Below, piece by piece: positions 47,006 to 56,287 of a DNA stretch of 64,000 nt. The notes beneath the pieces are model-generated. The model was not told the DNA's origin and did no database searches. It saw nothing but the letters and a program-made list of their open reading frames with translations. The stretch covers positions 21,596 to 85,595 of the forward strand of contig JAJPJX010000057.1 in the NCBI GenBank assembly GCA_021324015.1, in the 5' to 3' direction. The translations under genes were made by a program, and so were the position numbers. The stretch comes from Solibacteraceae bacterium. Lineage in GTDB: Bacteria; Acidobacteriota; Terriglobia; Bryobacterales; Bryobacteraceae. The number at the start of each line of letters is the position of its first letter. Positions within the stretch are counted from its first letter, which is position 1.

Positions 47006-50000
47006 ATGAGGCGACCTGTGAACCGCTGGGTGAGCGCGGCAGTTCTGGTGGTAGCTGCCGGGGCTCGGATGTGGGCGCAAACGACTGCCGGGTTGACCGG
47101 CACCGTGACGGATACGAGCGGAGCCGTCATTGCCGGGGCCAAAGTCACCCTGACGGGCACTGACACTGGGATCCAGCGCTCCACGGCGTCGGGCGAGTCG
47201 GGCGAATACGAGTTTCTGGTCCTGCCGCCGGGCACATACAGTGTGACTGTGCAGAAAGAGGGCTTCAAGCAGTTCACGCGCGGCGGCGTCCGGCTGGAAG
47301 TCAACCAGGTGGCGCGCATCGATTTCGCGCTGCAACTCGGCGCCGTCACCGAGACGGTAGAGGTGAAAGCCGCGGCGCCGCTGCTAGAGTCCAACACCTC
47401 TTCGGTGGGACAGGTGATCGAGACCAAGGCCGTGAGCGACCTGCCGCTGAACGGCCGGAATTTCGCGCAGCTCGCCATTTTGAGCCCCGGCGTGATTGGG
47501 GTGGGCTTCGGTCCCTCGGGCACGATCGGGAGCGGTACCCGGCCCGATGACACCCGGCCTGGCGCCGAGCTGATGGCCAACGGCAACCGCGAGATGTCCA
47601 ACAATTTCATGTTGGATGGGGTGGACGACAACTTTCGCCGCAACGCGCTGATCACCCTGCGGCCCACCGTGGAAGACATCCAGGAGTTCAAGATGCAGAC
47701 CAACCTGTTCGGAGCCGAACAGGGACGCAGCTCCGGGGCCACGGTCAACGTCATTACTAAAAGCGGCAGCAACTCGCTGCATGGGAGCGTCTTCGAATTC
47801 ATCCGCAACAACGACCTGGACGCCCGCAACTTCTTCAATGCAGCCGGCACCACGCAGCAACCTCCCTACCATCAGAATCAGTTCGGCGCCAGTCTGGGGG
47901 GTCCCGTCGTACGCAACCGGCTCTTCTTCTTTACGGACTACGAAGGATTCCGCAAGCAGCAGGGCACCAACACCTCCGTGAACACCGTGCCGACCGCGGC
48001 GGAGCGCCAGGGGGACTTCAGCCAGGTCCGGCCGATCTACGATCCGGCTACGGTGCGGCCGGCGCCCGGGACGGCCAGTGGGTACGTGCGCGATCCGTTT
48101 CCAGGCAACCAGATTCCGGCCAACCGCTTCGATTCGGTCACTTCCCGTCTGGTGCAGGCCTACCCGCTGCCGACGCAACCCGGACTGGTCGGCAACCAGT
48201 TCACCAATCCGGTTTTTGTTCAGAACTACGATCAGGGCGACGTGCGCATCGACTGGACGGCGAACTCCAAGGACACCATCTTCGGCCGCTTCTCGAAGCA
48301 GGACACGCTCACCCTGACGCCTTCCACCTTCGGCCTGCGCAGCGTTCCGGGCCTTTCCATCCCGCTCAGCCTGGGCAACAGCAGCACGTATACCGGGAAA
48401 GCGCCGCTGAACTCCTACAACTCCGTAATTGGCGTTACACACGTGTTCAGCCCGACGTTTCTGGTGGACTTCCGCATGGGGTATTCGCGGTTCAACCTGC
48501 AAAACGTGGACATGCAGGCGCCCTCCAGCGGGCCGGGACTGGGACTCCAGCTTGGCGTGCCGTATTCCAACCAGTTGCCGCAGGCGAACGGTGTGCCGAT
48601 CTTCGGCATTTCCGGGTATACCGGAATCGGCGGCCCCGCGGCGATTCCGACCATCCGCCTGGAAAATACGTTCAATCCGGTGGTGAACTTCACTTTGATC
48701 CGCGGCGGCCATACCATCCGGTTCGGAACCAACCTGGTGCGGCGGCAGATCATCGATTTCCAGATGAACCAGGGCAACGGGAATTTCTCCTTCGACAGCA
48801 CCTTCACGGACAATCCCAACAGCCCGGCCAATACCGGAGACGGCATGGCAAATTTCCTGTTGGGCACCTATGGTTCGCTGAGTCAGGACCTGCAGTTGGT
48901 GTGGGCCGGTTACCGCGTCGTCGAGATGGGAAGCTACATAGCGGACGACTGGCGGGTGACCAGCCGGCTGACCCTGAACCTGGGGCTGCGGTACGAATTT
49001 CTTCCGCCTCCCGTGGAAGTCGCCAACCGGATGATGAACCTCAACAACCAGACCGGCAAGGTGCTGATTGCGGGCTTCAATGCCGGCCGCCACGTGGACA
49101 TCCTGACGCAGTGGAAATTGTTCGCCCCGCGTTTCGGCTTCGCCTACCAGTTGGCCAAGAGCACGGTGCTGCGCGGCGGCTTCGGCTTGTTTTATAACGC
49201 CGCCGGGACGGGCGGGGGCCTCTACCGCATGCACCGCTATCCCCCGTTCGCGGCGGTGGACGCCGTGACGGTTAACGAGGTCTCGCCCAACTACAAGCGC
49301 GTTCAGGACGGCCTTCCGCCGGCGCCGCCCAGCGACTTCCAGACGGTTTCCAACAATCCCATCGGCAGCTTTCTCACGGTGCCGGCGAATTTCAAAAATG
49401 CCTATGCCCAACAGTTCAATTTCGGGATCGAGCAGGAACTGCCGGCGTGGAACGTGGTGTTCAAAGCCTTTTATCTGGGCAACCTGGGGCGGGACCTGGA
49501 CATCAACTACAACTACAACCAGCCCGTGCCGGGCCCCGGGTCACCCGCGCTGCGCATGCCGCTGCATGTCCTCGCGCCCAACGTGGTGGGCGACACCATC
49601 GCCGCCACGGACGGCGACTCGGATTACCACTCCTTACAGCTCACGGCGGAAAAGCGCTTTTCCAATGGCCTGAGCTTCCTGAGCGCGTACACTTTCGCTC
49701 ACTCCATCGACAACGTGCCTTTGCAGGAGGGTGGGAACGGAGAAGGGCCCGTGCCGCAAGACCCCCGCTACCGCTTCCTGGATCGCGGCAATAGCTCCTT
49801 CGACATCCGGCACCGCTTCACTCAGACCCTGATTTACGATTTACCCGTAGGCAGAGGCAAGCGGTTTCACTTCGATCAGTCGTGGGCCAATACGCTGCTC
49901 GGCAACTGGCAGACGAACCTGATCCTGACGGCGCAGACCGGGCTGCCGTTCACGCCCGTGCTGGCCAACTCGGTAGCCAACACCGGCACCTCCAGCCGCC

Positions 50001-50353
50001 CCAATTTGGTGGGGGATTATCACATTGCAAACCCGAGCCTTACGCAATGGTTCAACACGGCGCTGAACGGCGCCGGAGCCCCCTGGGCGACGCCGGCGCA
50101 ATACACGTTCGGCAACGCGGGCAGAGGGATCCTGGTGGGCCCCGGCCGCACCAACGTGGACTTCTCGCTCTTCAAGCAGTTTCCCATTACGGAGCGTTTT
50201 CAGCTCCAGTTCCGGGGCGAGTTCTTCAATGTCCTGAATCATCCGCAGTTCGATCTGCCGAATGCCACCATCGGCAGTCCCAGCGCGGGAAAAATCACGG
50301 GCACAGTCGGTACGCCGCGAGACATCCAGTTGAGTCTGCGGCTGGCATTCTGA
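47006..50353 (+). CDS. Oar-type TonB-dependent receptor
   Basis: This is a 1115-residue outer-membrane receptor. I start it at the ATG at 47006, with GAGGGGGG four bases upstream; an ATG at 46988 in the same frame is less well placed. A signal peptide ends at about 25. A carboxypeptidase-regulatory-like domain follows (TAGLTGTVTDTSGAVIAGAKV), then the plug (LPLNGRNFAQLAILSPGV, NNFMLDGVDDN, GRSSGATVNVITKSG, LHGSVFEFIRN) and a long barrel ending LSLRLAF. It is of the same family as the receptors at 25264 and 51202, but is not a close copy of either. The ligand is unknown; polymer fragments are plausible. Confidence 0.88.
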   Translation: MRRPVNRWVSAAVLVVAAGARMWAQTTAGLTGTVTDTSGAVIAGAKVTLTGTDTGIQRSTASGESGEYEFLVLPPGTYSVTVQKEGFKQFTRGGVRLEVNQVARIDFALQLGAVTETVEVKAAAPLLESNTSSVGQVIETKAVSDLPLNGRNFAQLAILSPGVIGVGFGPSGTIGSGTRPDDTRPGAELMANGNREMSNNFMLDGVDDNFRRNALITLRPTVEDIQEFKMQTNLFGAEQGRSSGATVNVITKSGSNSLHGSVFEFIRNNDLDARNFFNAAGTTQQPPYHQNQFGASLGGPVVRNRLFFFTDYEGFRKQQGTNTSVNTVPTAAERQGDFSQVRPIYDPATVRPAPGTASGYVRDPFPGNQIPANRFDSVTSRLVQAYPLPTQPGLVGNQFTNPVFVQNYDQGDVRIDWTANSKDTIFGRFSKQDTLTLTPSTFGLRSVPGLSIPLSLGNSSTYTGKAPLNSYNSVIGVTHVFSPTFLVDFRMGYSRFNLQNVDMQAPSSGPGLGLQLGVPYSNQLPQANGVPIFGISGYTGIGGPAAIPTIRLENTFNPVVNFTLIRGGHTIRFGTNLVRRQIIDFQMNQGNGNFSFDSTFTDNPNSPANTGDGMANFLLGTYGSLSQDLQLVWAGYRVVEMGSYIADDWRVTSRLTLNLGLRYEFLPPPVEVANRMMNLNNQTGKVLIAGFNAGRHVDILTQWKLFAPRFGFAYQLAKSTVLRGGFGLFYNAAGTGGGLYRMHRYPPFAAVDAVTVNEVSPNYKRVQDGLPPAPPSDFQTVSNNPIGSFLTVPANFKNAYAQQFNFGIEQELPAWNVVFKAFYLGNLGRDLDINYNYNQPVPGPGSPALRMPLHVLAPNVVGDTIAATDGDSDYHSLQLTAEKRFSNGLSFLSAYTFAHSIDNVPLQEGGNGEGPVPQDPRYRFLDRGNSSFDIRHRFTQTLIYDLPVGRGKRFHFDQSWANTLLGNWQTNLILTAQTGLPFTPVLANSVANTGTSSRPNLVGDYHIANPSLTQWFNTALNGAGAPWATPAQYTFGNAGRGILVGPGRTNVDFSLFKQFPITERFQLQFRGEFFNVLNHPQFDLPNATIGSPSAGKITGTVGTPRDIQLSLRLAF

Positions 50354-50693
50354 GAGCCGGCTGCGAGCGTGCTAAAGCAAAACCGTCCCGAACGGAAGCG
50401 GAATTTTCGCCTTTTTGTAGAAAAGATGCACGCAACGTTTTGGCCTGCCAGCCGCTTGAGCGAAATTACAGTCCTCTATGTTGTGAATACCGGCAAAATA
50501 AGATAATCAGATCCTTGACTTCTAAAATAAATTGACCCACACTACTGGCGAGGCGATGCAGCAAGTGCGTGCAACGCCGGCGCCGAAGAAACGGCCCCTC
50601 GAAGCCACACGGGCGAGTAAGATGCTTGTTTTTGTCAGCGTGGACTTTTCTCGGACCGTCCCACTTGCTATCAACGCCCCGAAAGGAGACCAC
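50354..50693. other. 340-base intergenic region upstream of the four-cysteine protein
   Basis: No gene is supported here, although an open frame in phase with the downstream gene runs back to 50532. The segment 50480-50545 is AT-rich and contains AGATAATCAGAT (50501-50512) and TTGACT (50515-50520), a possible -35. No strong -10 follows at the right distance. A T-run after a weak GCG/CGC pair near 50400 could be a poor terminator for the receptor ending at 50353. Confidence 0.35.
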
Positions 50694-51119
50694 ATGAACA
50701 AAAAGCACGAGTTCCTGGCCCCTTCGGACTTGATGGAAGCCCGGGAGGGAGTGGCGGCCGCAGCCCCGGCCGCGGTCGCTCCAGCGGCCGTGGTGGGCAC
50801 GTGGACCAACTGCGACAAAGCGACCCGTGGACTGGTACGTGTCGTCATTGCGGCTTCTGGTCCGGGGATTTCCGCCCGTGCCTTTGGGGCTTGCACCCCA
50901 ACGCCCTGCGACTGGGGAGCCGTAACCGGGATGGCCTACGCCGACAGCGTCAGCTCCACTCCGGCCGTAGCCTTTAGCGCGCAGTACCGATTCGGCTTCA
51001 AGGAGACGATCGTGGTCGGGCACCTCGATGCCGGTGCGATGGTCATTGAAACATTCGATCACTTCACCGACGGCAGCGGACGCTCCGACTACTACAGCAG
51101 ATACTCCATGTGCAGGTGA
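50694..51119 (+). CDS. Small four-cysteine protein of unknown function
   Basis: This is a 141-residue protein. I start it at the ATG at 50694, which has an excellent AAAGGAGACCAC site; longer in-frame starts lack one. Residues 1-19 are polar and charged (MNKKHEFLAPSDLMEAREG) and are not a signal peptide. Residues 20-34 are an Ala/Pro hinge, and 35-141 are a beta-rich domain starting VGTW. It has four cysteines (Cys40, Cys67, Cys72, Cys140), which could form two disulfides, and many aromatics near the C-terminus. I recognise no named family. The head-hinge-body layout is somewhat like a leader plus cargo, but no processing enzyme is adjacent. It lies between two Oar receptors and convergent to the second. 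Confidence 0.75.
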   Translation: MNKKHEFLAPSDLMEAREGVAAAAPAAVAPAAVVGTWTNCDKATRGLVRVVIAASGPGISARAFGACTPTPCDWGAVTGMAYADSVSSTPAVAFSAQYRFGFKETIVVGHLDAGAMVIETFDHFTDGSGRSDYYSRYSMCR

Positions 51120-51150
51120 GAGCCGCCCGCGAGGGCGACCTGAATTGTCC

Positions 51151-51195
51151 AAAAAAGGGCGGCCGGTTTCGCCATAAGGCTTGACCGGGCCGCCC
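51151..51195 (-). terminator. Intrinsic terminator of the Oar receptor gene at 51202
   Basis: Read leftwards, GGGCGGCCCGG pairs with CCGGCCGCCC across a ~20-base loop and is followed by six T residues (AAAAAA at 51151-51156 on the given strand). It starts 6 bases beyond the receptor stop codon. It may also separate this gene from the convergent four-cysteine gene. Confidence 0.8.
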
Positions 51196-51201
51196 AAATC
51201 A

Positions 51202-54200
51202 CTAGAAGTAAATCTTGGCCGCCACCATTACCCGCCGAGGGGTGCCCACCTGGCCGGTAATCATGCCAAAGGTGCGTTGCGTCACCGCGCCGTTCGGGTT
51301 GGCGGCATTCATGTGATTCAGCAGATTTTGCGCTTCAAACCGAAGCTGCAATTTGCTCTGTTCGCTGAAGAGCGCGAAATCCTTCAGCACGGACAGGTCC
51401 CACTGGCTGTATCCAGGGCCGCGCCAATTCGGAAAGGTGCTGGGCACGTCGCCGATTTCGAAGCCCTGCGGTAGCCGAAAGGCGTTGGGGTTGAGGTAGT
51501 ACTGGAAGTTGGCGGAGCCCTGCAACGCTGCGTGGCCGTCGGTCGTGCTGCCGAACGGTTGCCGCGGCGTCACAATGACGGGCCGGGTGGTCCGCGACTG
51601 CCCGATGTTGTACCACTGGCTGCCGAGTCCGCCGACGCCGCCGCTAGGCGTGTAGATCAGAACGGGCTGCCCGGTGCGGAACATCGTGGTGCCGGCCAAT
51701 TGCCATCCGCCGACGATGCCATTGAGGATCTTCTCACCGGCTCCCTGCGGATCGCTTAACAACTTCCGGCCCTTCCCTACGGGCACGTCCCAGGAGTAGT
51801 TGAACAGGAAGCGGTGCGTGATATCGGTGGGCGCGATACCGTAGATGTCCTTGAATCCCAGCCCGGACTGGGGGAAGGCCTGCTGATCGGGCCCCTGGCC
51901 GTAGCGGTAGTCGATGCTGCCCACGTCCTGCAGCATCTTCGAGAAGGTGTAATTCGCCAGGAACCCGAAGCCCTGCCCGAAGCGGTGTTCCGCCTGAACG
52001 TAGCCCGCATAGTAGTTTGAAGTACCCAGGGGTTCGCCCATGGTCCAGACTTCAAACCAGAAAGGCTCGCGCGAATACATGCGGCCAAAGGGCAGCATCT
52101 GCGGCCCGGTACCGAGCGTCGGGGCGATCTGCCCGTAAATCGGGTTGGGCACCGGGGTGTTGAGCGTGGCGCCGTAAGGTCCCAGGATGTGGTAAGCATC
52201 CGGCAGGATATGTTCGCCCTTACCCAGCCAGTAGGGCAGGTCGCGTCCGAGGTTGGCGTTGAAGTTGCCCTCCACCACCCACGCTTTGTTGCCGCTGCCG
52301 ACTTCCCGCTGAATGCCAAACTGGACCACGTGCTCATAGCCGGGGTATTGGTCCCAGGCGTTGGCGATGAACCAGTTCCCCACCAGGCTGTTGTTCACCG
52401 CCGTGACGTCGCGGGTGACGAACGGGCTGGGCACATAGCCTACCCCGTTGGGCATGGGATTATTGAATGTCAACGGGAAGGTCAAACCGTTATCCGGCGT
52501 GCCGCCTTGCAGGAAGCGCGCAAAATCTCCGTACCCCACGTTCCAGGGGGCTCCGTTCAGGAACTGCCCGCCGGTGGTCGTCAGCCAATTGATGCCATAA
52601 CCGGCGCGGAGCACGGTCTTCGGCAGGAACTGCCAGGCCACACCTACGCGCGGTGCGAAGTGCGTGTTGTAGCTCTCCTGTGAGACGCGCCCCGGGTACT
52701 CTTTCGAGCCCAGCACTGCCACGCGCCCCAGTTCATAGCCGTTCACCAGCCAGTCTGGCTTGGCGGCGTTGGTCACACCCGCGGCTTGTTGCACGAGGTC
52801 CCAGCTCCAGCCCGGGCTTGGCGTCACGGGCCAGTGGTAGTTCTTGTCCCACCAGATCTGGCGGTTGAAGCGCTCCGTGCGCGGCGGTTCGAAGTCATAC
52901 CGCACGCCCAGGTTCAAGGTGAGTTTGCTGCTCACCTTGAAGTCATCCTGGAAGTACGCGCCGTGGTAAGTTTGCAGCGACGCGGGTCCGGCCAACTGCG
53001 TGCCGTCGCCCCAGATGGCGTTTCCCAACAGAAAGCTGGCAAAGCCCGACCCGGTCGTCGGCGTGTCGAAGTACTGCGAGGTGATGCTGCGCTGCGTGGA
53101 CATTTCGACCAAGCCGCCGCTCGTGGTGTTGGCATAGTACCGGCGGTGTTCGTATCCGAATTTCAGGGTGTGCTTGCCCCAGAGTTTCTGCATCGAAAGA
53201 ACGCCGGTATAGTCGGTCTCGTGATCGTCGTTGGCGCTTCCGCCTCCCAGGGTCGCAATCGTGTCACCGGTGCCTATGCTGGGCACCCGGTCTTTGGTGG
53301 TACCCAGAAGGTTGATCATGAGCGGCTGCAAACCCCAGTTGGAGGAGTCGGCATTCACCGATTGTCCGCTCAGGCTGATGTAGCGGACCATCCCCGCGCG
53401 CGCCGTGAACACCAAGGTGGGAGTAACGGTCCAGGTGTGCTCGAGCGAAATGGTCTTGGCCTCCTGCGAGCCGACGCCCGCCGCCTGCATCGGCGATAGC
53501 CATCGCGGCGTGGTGGATTCCGAGTAGTATTCGATGAACGAGAGGTGCGTGCTGTTGCTGGCATTCCAGTTCTCGTCCAGGCGCCCCGTCCAGCGGTTGT
53601 CGTTGCTCGTGTTGGTGGTCGAGCCGATATAGTTTTGGTCGTGGCTGGAGCCGGGCTGGGGCGGGGTGTTGGGCTCCGGGTAGAAGCCCATGTAGATCTT
53701 GGAGAGCGGGTTGAACCGGCTCTGGGGGATCCGGTTGCCTGGAAACGGATCGCGCACTACGCGGCCGTCCGGAGTCAGCTTGCCCGTCAGCGGGTCGAAG
53801 AGCTGCACCGGTACACCCTGGTCGATCAAGCTCTGGGAGAAGTCTCCCTGCCGCTCCAGGTCCGTCGGCACGCCGGTGGCCACGGCATTGCTGCCTTCGC
53901 TGTGGCGGGTGCCTTCGTAATTCAGGAAGAAAAAGGTCCGGTCGCGGCCGTTGTAGACCTTGGGGACAAACACCGGCCCGCCCACGGCAAAGCCGAACAC
54001 GTTGTCGTGGAATACCCCCTTGGGCCGTCCAAAGTAGTTGGAACTCCAATCGTTGGCGTTCAACTTGTCGTTGCGGAAGAATTCGTAGGCTGAGCCGTGG
54101 AATCCGTTGGTGCCCGAGCGGGTGACCAGCGTCACCGCGCCGCCGGAAAGCCGCCCGTATTCGGCCGATAGCCCGTTGGTCAGAACCTTGAATTCGCCCA

Positions 54201-54834
54201 CCGCCTCCATGGAGGGCACCGAAGGCGGAATATTGTGCAAATACCCGGTCGTTACCGGGATGCCATCGATGAAGTACTCGGCTTGCGCGGTACGCCCGCC
54301 ATTAATGCGGAAGTCCGCATCGTGGCCTTCGTTCTGTGACGTGACGTTATTGACGTTGGGCGTCAGCAGAGCGAATGCCAGGGCATTCCGGTTGTACTGC
54401 GGCAATTCCTGGATCCGCCGGTTGTCGATCACCAGGCCCGACTGTACGTCTTCCACGCGCAGCAGGGGCGTTTCCCCGCTCACGGTGACGTGTTCGGACT
54501 GGGCGCCGACCTCCATCACCAGGTCCAGCGCGATGCGGTCGCCGACCCGCAGCACGATGCCGCTGCGCTCGAGGTTCTTCATACCCTGAAACTGCGCGGT
54601 CACCGTGTAATTTCCCGGAATCAGGTTGGGGACGGAATAAAAACCGTCGGGATTCGACTGCGTGGTGCGCACCACGTTGGTGTCATTATTTTGCACGGAG
54701 ATGGTCGCGTTCGGGATCACCGCGCCACTGGCATCTTTCACCTGGCCACCGATGGCTGCCGTACCGCCCTGAGCATAGAGCGAGGCGCCGAGAGCCGCCC
54801 ATCCCGCCACAGCGAGAAGGAGCCGTACTTTCAC
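51202..54834 (-). CDS. Oar-type TonB-dependent receptor
   Basis: This 1210-residue outer-membrane receptor begins with GTG behind a near-perfect AAGGAGGT site. The order is a signal peptide (1-22), a carboxypeptidase-regulatory-like domain (AAIGGQVKDASGAVIPNATI), a plug (IQELPQYNRNALAFALLTPNV, FRINGGRTAQAEYFIDGIP, GRLSGGAVTLVTRSG, FHGSAYEFFRN) and a barrel ending VAAKIYF. It is the third Oar-type receptor in the window. A strong intrinsic terminator follows it at 51151-51195. The ligand is unknown. Confidence 0.88.
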   Translation of the reverse strand: MKVRLLLAVAGWAALGASLYAQGGTAAIGGQVKDASGAVIPNATISVQNNDTNVVRTTQSNPDGFYSVPNLIPGNYTVTAQFQGMKNLERSGIVLRVGDRIALDLVMEVGAQSEHVTVSGETPLLRVEDVQSGLVIDNRRIQELPQYNRNALAFALLTPNVNNVTSQNEGHDADFRINGGRTAQAEYFIDGIPVTTGYLHNIPPSVPSMEAVGEFKVLTNGLSAEYGRLSGGAVTLVTRSGTNGFHGSAYEFFRNDKLNANDWSSNYFGRPKGVFHDNVFGFAVGGPVFVPKVYNGRDRTFFFLNYEGTRHSEGSNAVATGVPTDLERQGDFSQSLIDQGVPVQLFDPLTGKLTPDGRVVRDPFPGNRIPQSRFNPLSKIYMGFYPEPNTPPQPGSSHDQNYIGSTTNTSNDNRWTGRLDENWNASNSTHLSFIEYYSESTTPRWLSPMQAAGVGSQEAKTISLEHTWTVTPTLVFTARAGMVRYISLSGQSVNADSSNWGLQPLMINLLGTTKDRVPSIGTGDTIATLGGGSANDDHETDYTGVLSMQKLWGKHTLKFGYEHRRYYANTTSGGLVEMSTQRSITSQYFDTPTTGSGFASFLLGNAIWGDGTQLAGPASLQTYHGAYFQDDFKVSSKLTLNLGVRYDFEPPRTERFNRQIWWDKNYHWPVTPSPGWSWDLVQQAAGVTNAAKPDWLVNGYELGRVAVLGSKEYPGRVSQESYNTHFAPRVGVAWQFLPKTVLRAGYGINWLTTTGGQFLNGAPWNVGYGDFARFLQGGTPDNGLTFPLTFNNPMPNGVGYVPSPFVTRDVTAVNNSLVGNWFIANAWDQYPGYEHVVQFGIQREVGSGNKAWVVEGNFNANLGRDLPYWLGKGEHILPDAYHILGPYGATLNTPVPNPIYGQIAPTLGTGPQMLPFGRMYSREPFWFEVWTMGEPLGTSNYYAGYVQAEHRFGQGFGFLANYTFSKMLQDVGSIDYRYGQGPDQQAFPQSGLGFKDIYGIAPTDITHRFLFNYSWDVPVGKGRKLLSDPQGAGEKILNGIVGGWQLAGTTMFRTGQPVLIYTPSGGVGGLGSQWYNIGQSRTTRPVIVTPRQPFGSTTDGHAALQGSANFQYYLNPNAFRLPQGFEIGDVPSTFPNWRGPGYSQWDLSVLKDFALFSEQSKLQLRFEAQNLLNHMNAANPNGAVTQRTFGMITGQVGTPRRVMVAAKIYF

Positions 54835-54939
54835 AATTGCTACCTCCTTATATCTGATTATCTATAGGGCACGGCGGAGCCGATGTCAAACGGGTGCTTC
54901 CGGCTATCCTGAAGCGCACGAAAGCGATAGCGCTGGGTG

Positions 54940-54945
54940 TATACT
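54940..54945 (+). promoter_or_regulatory. Possible -10 element for the GH5 gene
   Basis: TATACT, preceded by GGGTG, lies 65 bases before the GH5 start. No good -35 was found at the usual distance, so this is tentative. Confidence 0.25.
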
Positions 54946-55009
54946 TTCCAAACCGTGGGAACTCACGGAGGAGATCCCCGGCTATGATTACTTCCTGCTC
55001 GGAGGAAAA

Positions 55010-56272
55010 TTGCGCTCACTTACCGTCCGGCTCCTCGCGATTACTCTATCCCTCCCTCTGGCTGTGCTTTCGCCCGCCGCCGCTCAAAATACCCTGCCTT
55101 GGCTCAGCACTTCGGGCATGAATGTTGTGGACGCCAGCGGCCGCACGGTCCTCCTGCGCGGGTTCAACGCCGGTGGGACCTATCTCATGGAAACCTGGAT
55201 GTCCGCGCTCGACTCGGCCTCGCCACCCCCGGGATTTCCCCCGGTGATCGACGAGTGCTCGTTATGGAAAGTGATGCGTCTGCGCTTCGGCCTGGCGCTC
55301 ACACAACAATTGCAGCAGACCTGGAGGAACGCCTGGTTCAACCCCTCCGACGTCTCCATCCTGGCATCGATGGGCGTAAACGTGGTGCGGATCGGCTTCT
55401 TCTACCAACTCGTACAGAGCGATGCCAATCCGAAGCAACTGCTGCCTTCCGGTCTCAGCAGCCTGGACAATCTGATCAACGCCTGCGCCGGGTATGGAAT
55501 GTACGTGATCCTGGATCTGCACGGCGCGCCGGGAGGGCAAAGCCCCTCGGAAAGCACCGGCCAGACCGGCCTCAACCAACTCTTTTCCAGCACGGCCTAC
55601 CAGCAGCAGACCATCCAGTTGTGGTCCCTGCTGGCGAATTATTACAGGGACCGCCCGGAGGTGGCCGGCTACAACCTGCTGAACGAGCCTTTCGGCGCGC
55701 CGGACAGCGCGTCGCTCATCAACCTTCACGCCCGAATCTATCAGGCAATCCGCGCAGTAGACCCCAACCACATCATCTTCATGGAAGACGGATACAAAGG
55801 GTTCAGCGCCTTCCCAAATCCCTCCACGATGGGCTGGACCAATATCGTCTACAGCTTCCACGTTTACTTTGCGAACGCCACTTCTCCGGCCCCACACCTG
55901 AACTACATCTACCACGTCATGCCCCGGCTCAAGCAGCAGCAGACGATCATCAACACGCCAATCTGGGTCGGGGAATTCAGCACCATGAATGATGCCCAGG
56001 GAGGGATCCCCATGATGAGCCTCTACTTCAACGCCTTCAACCAGTACGGCTGGTCGTGGACGCCCTGGACCTTCAAGAAGGTCGATCGTGTCAATGGCTT
56101 CCAAAGCATTTGGGGGCTCTACACGAACTCCCTGCCCTGGAATCAGGCGAATCCGTATACGGACTCGTACAGCACCTTGCAGACGAAATTCGCTCAGTAC
56201 AACACCGCAAACCTCCAGGTTCAAACGGACTACCAAAGCGCGGTTATGGCTGCGGTGGCCACAAGTCCCTGA
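55010..56272 (+). CDS. Secreted glycoside hydrolase family 5 enzyme (cellulase-like)
   Basis: This is a 420-residue protein with a TTG start directly behind a perfect GGAGG site (55001-55005). A signal peptide covers residues 1-26. The TIM barrel has the GH5 order: an LRGFNAGG entry, the VVRIGFFYQ strand, NLLNEPFG with acid/base Glu226, HVYFANA, and WVGEFS with nucleophile Glu322. It hydrolyses a beta-1,4-linked polysaccharide or beta-glycoside outside the cell. It is followed 15 bases later by the arylsulfotransferase gene, so the two may be co-expressed. Confidence 0.9.
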   Translation: MRSLTVRLLAITLSLPLAVLSPAAAQNTLPWLSTSGMNVVDASGRTVLLRGFNAGGTYLMETWMSALDSASPPPGFPPVIDECSLWKVMRLRFGLALTQQLQQTWRNAWFNPSDVSILASMGVNVVRIGFFYQLVQSDANPKQLLPSGLSSLDNLINACAGYGMYVILDLHGAPGGQSPSESTGQTGLNQLFSSTAYQQQTIQLWSLLANYYRDRPEVAGYNLLNEPFGAPDSASLINLHARIYQAIRAVDPNHIIFMEDGYKGFSAFPNPSTMGWTNIVYSFHVYFANATSPAPHLNYIYHVMPRLKQQQTIINTPIWVGEFSTMNDAQGGIPMMSLYFNAFNQYGWSWTPWTFKKVDRVNGFQSIWGLYTNSLPWNQANPYTDSYSTLQTKFAQYNTANLQVQTDYQSAVMAAVATSP

Positions 56273-56287
56273 TGACGGCTCTTTCCG

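Noticed and set aside
47384..49411. Minus-strand open frame of 675 codons opposite the second Oar gene
   Set aside because: It is a shadow frame with biased composition and no motif.
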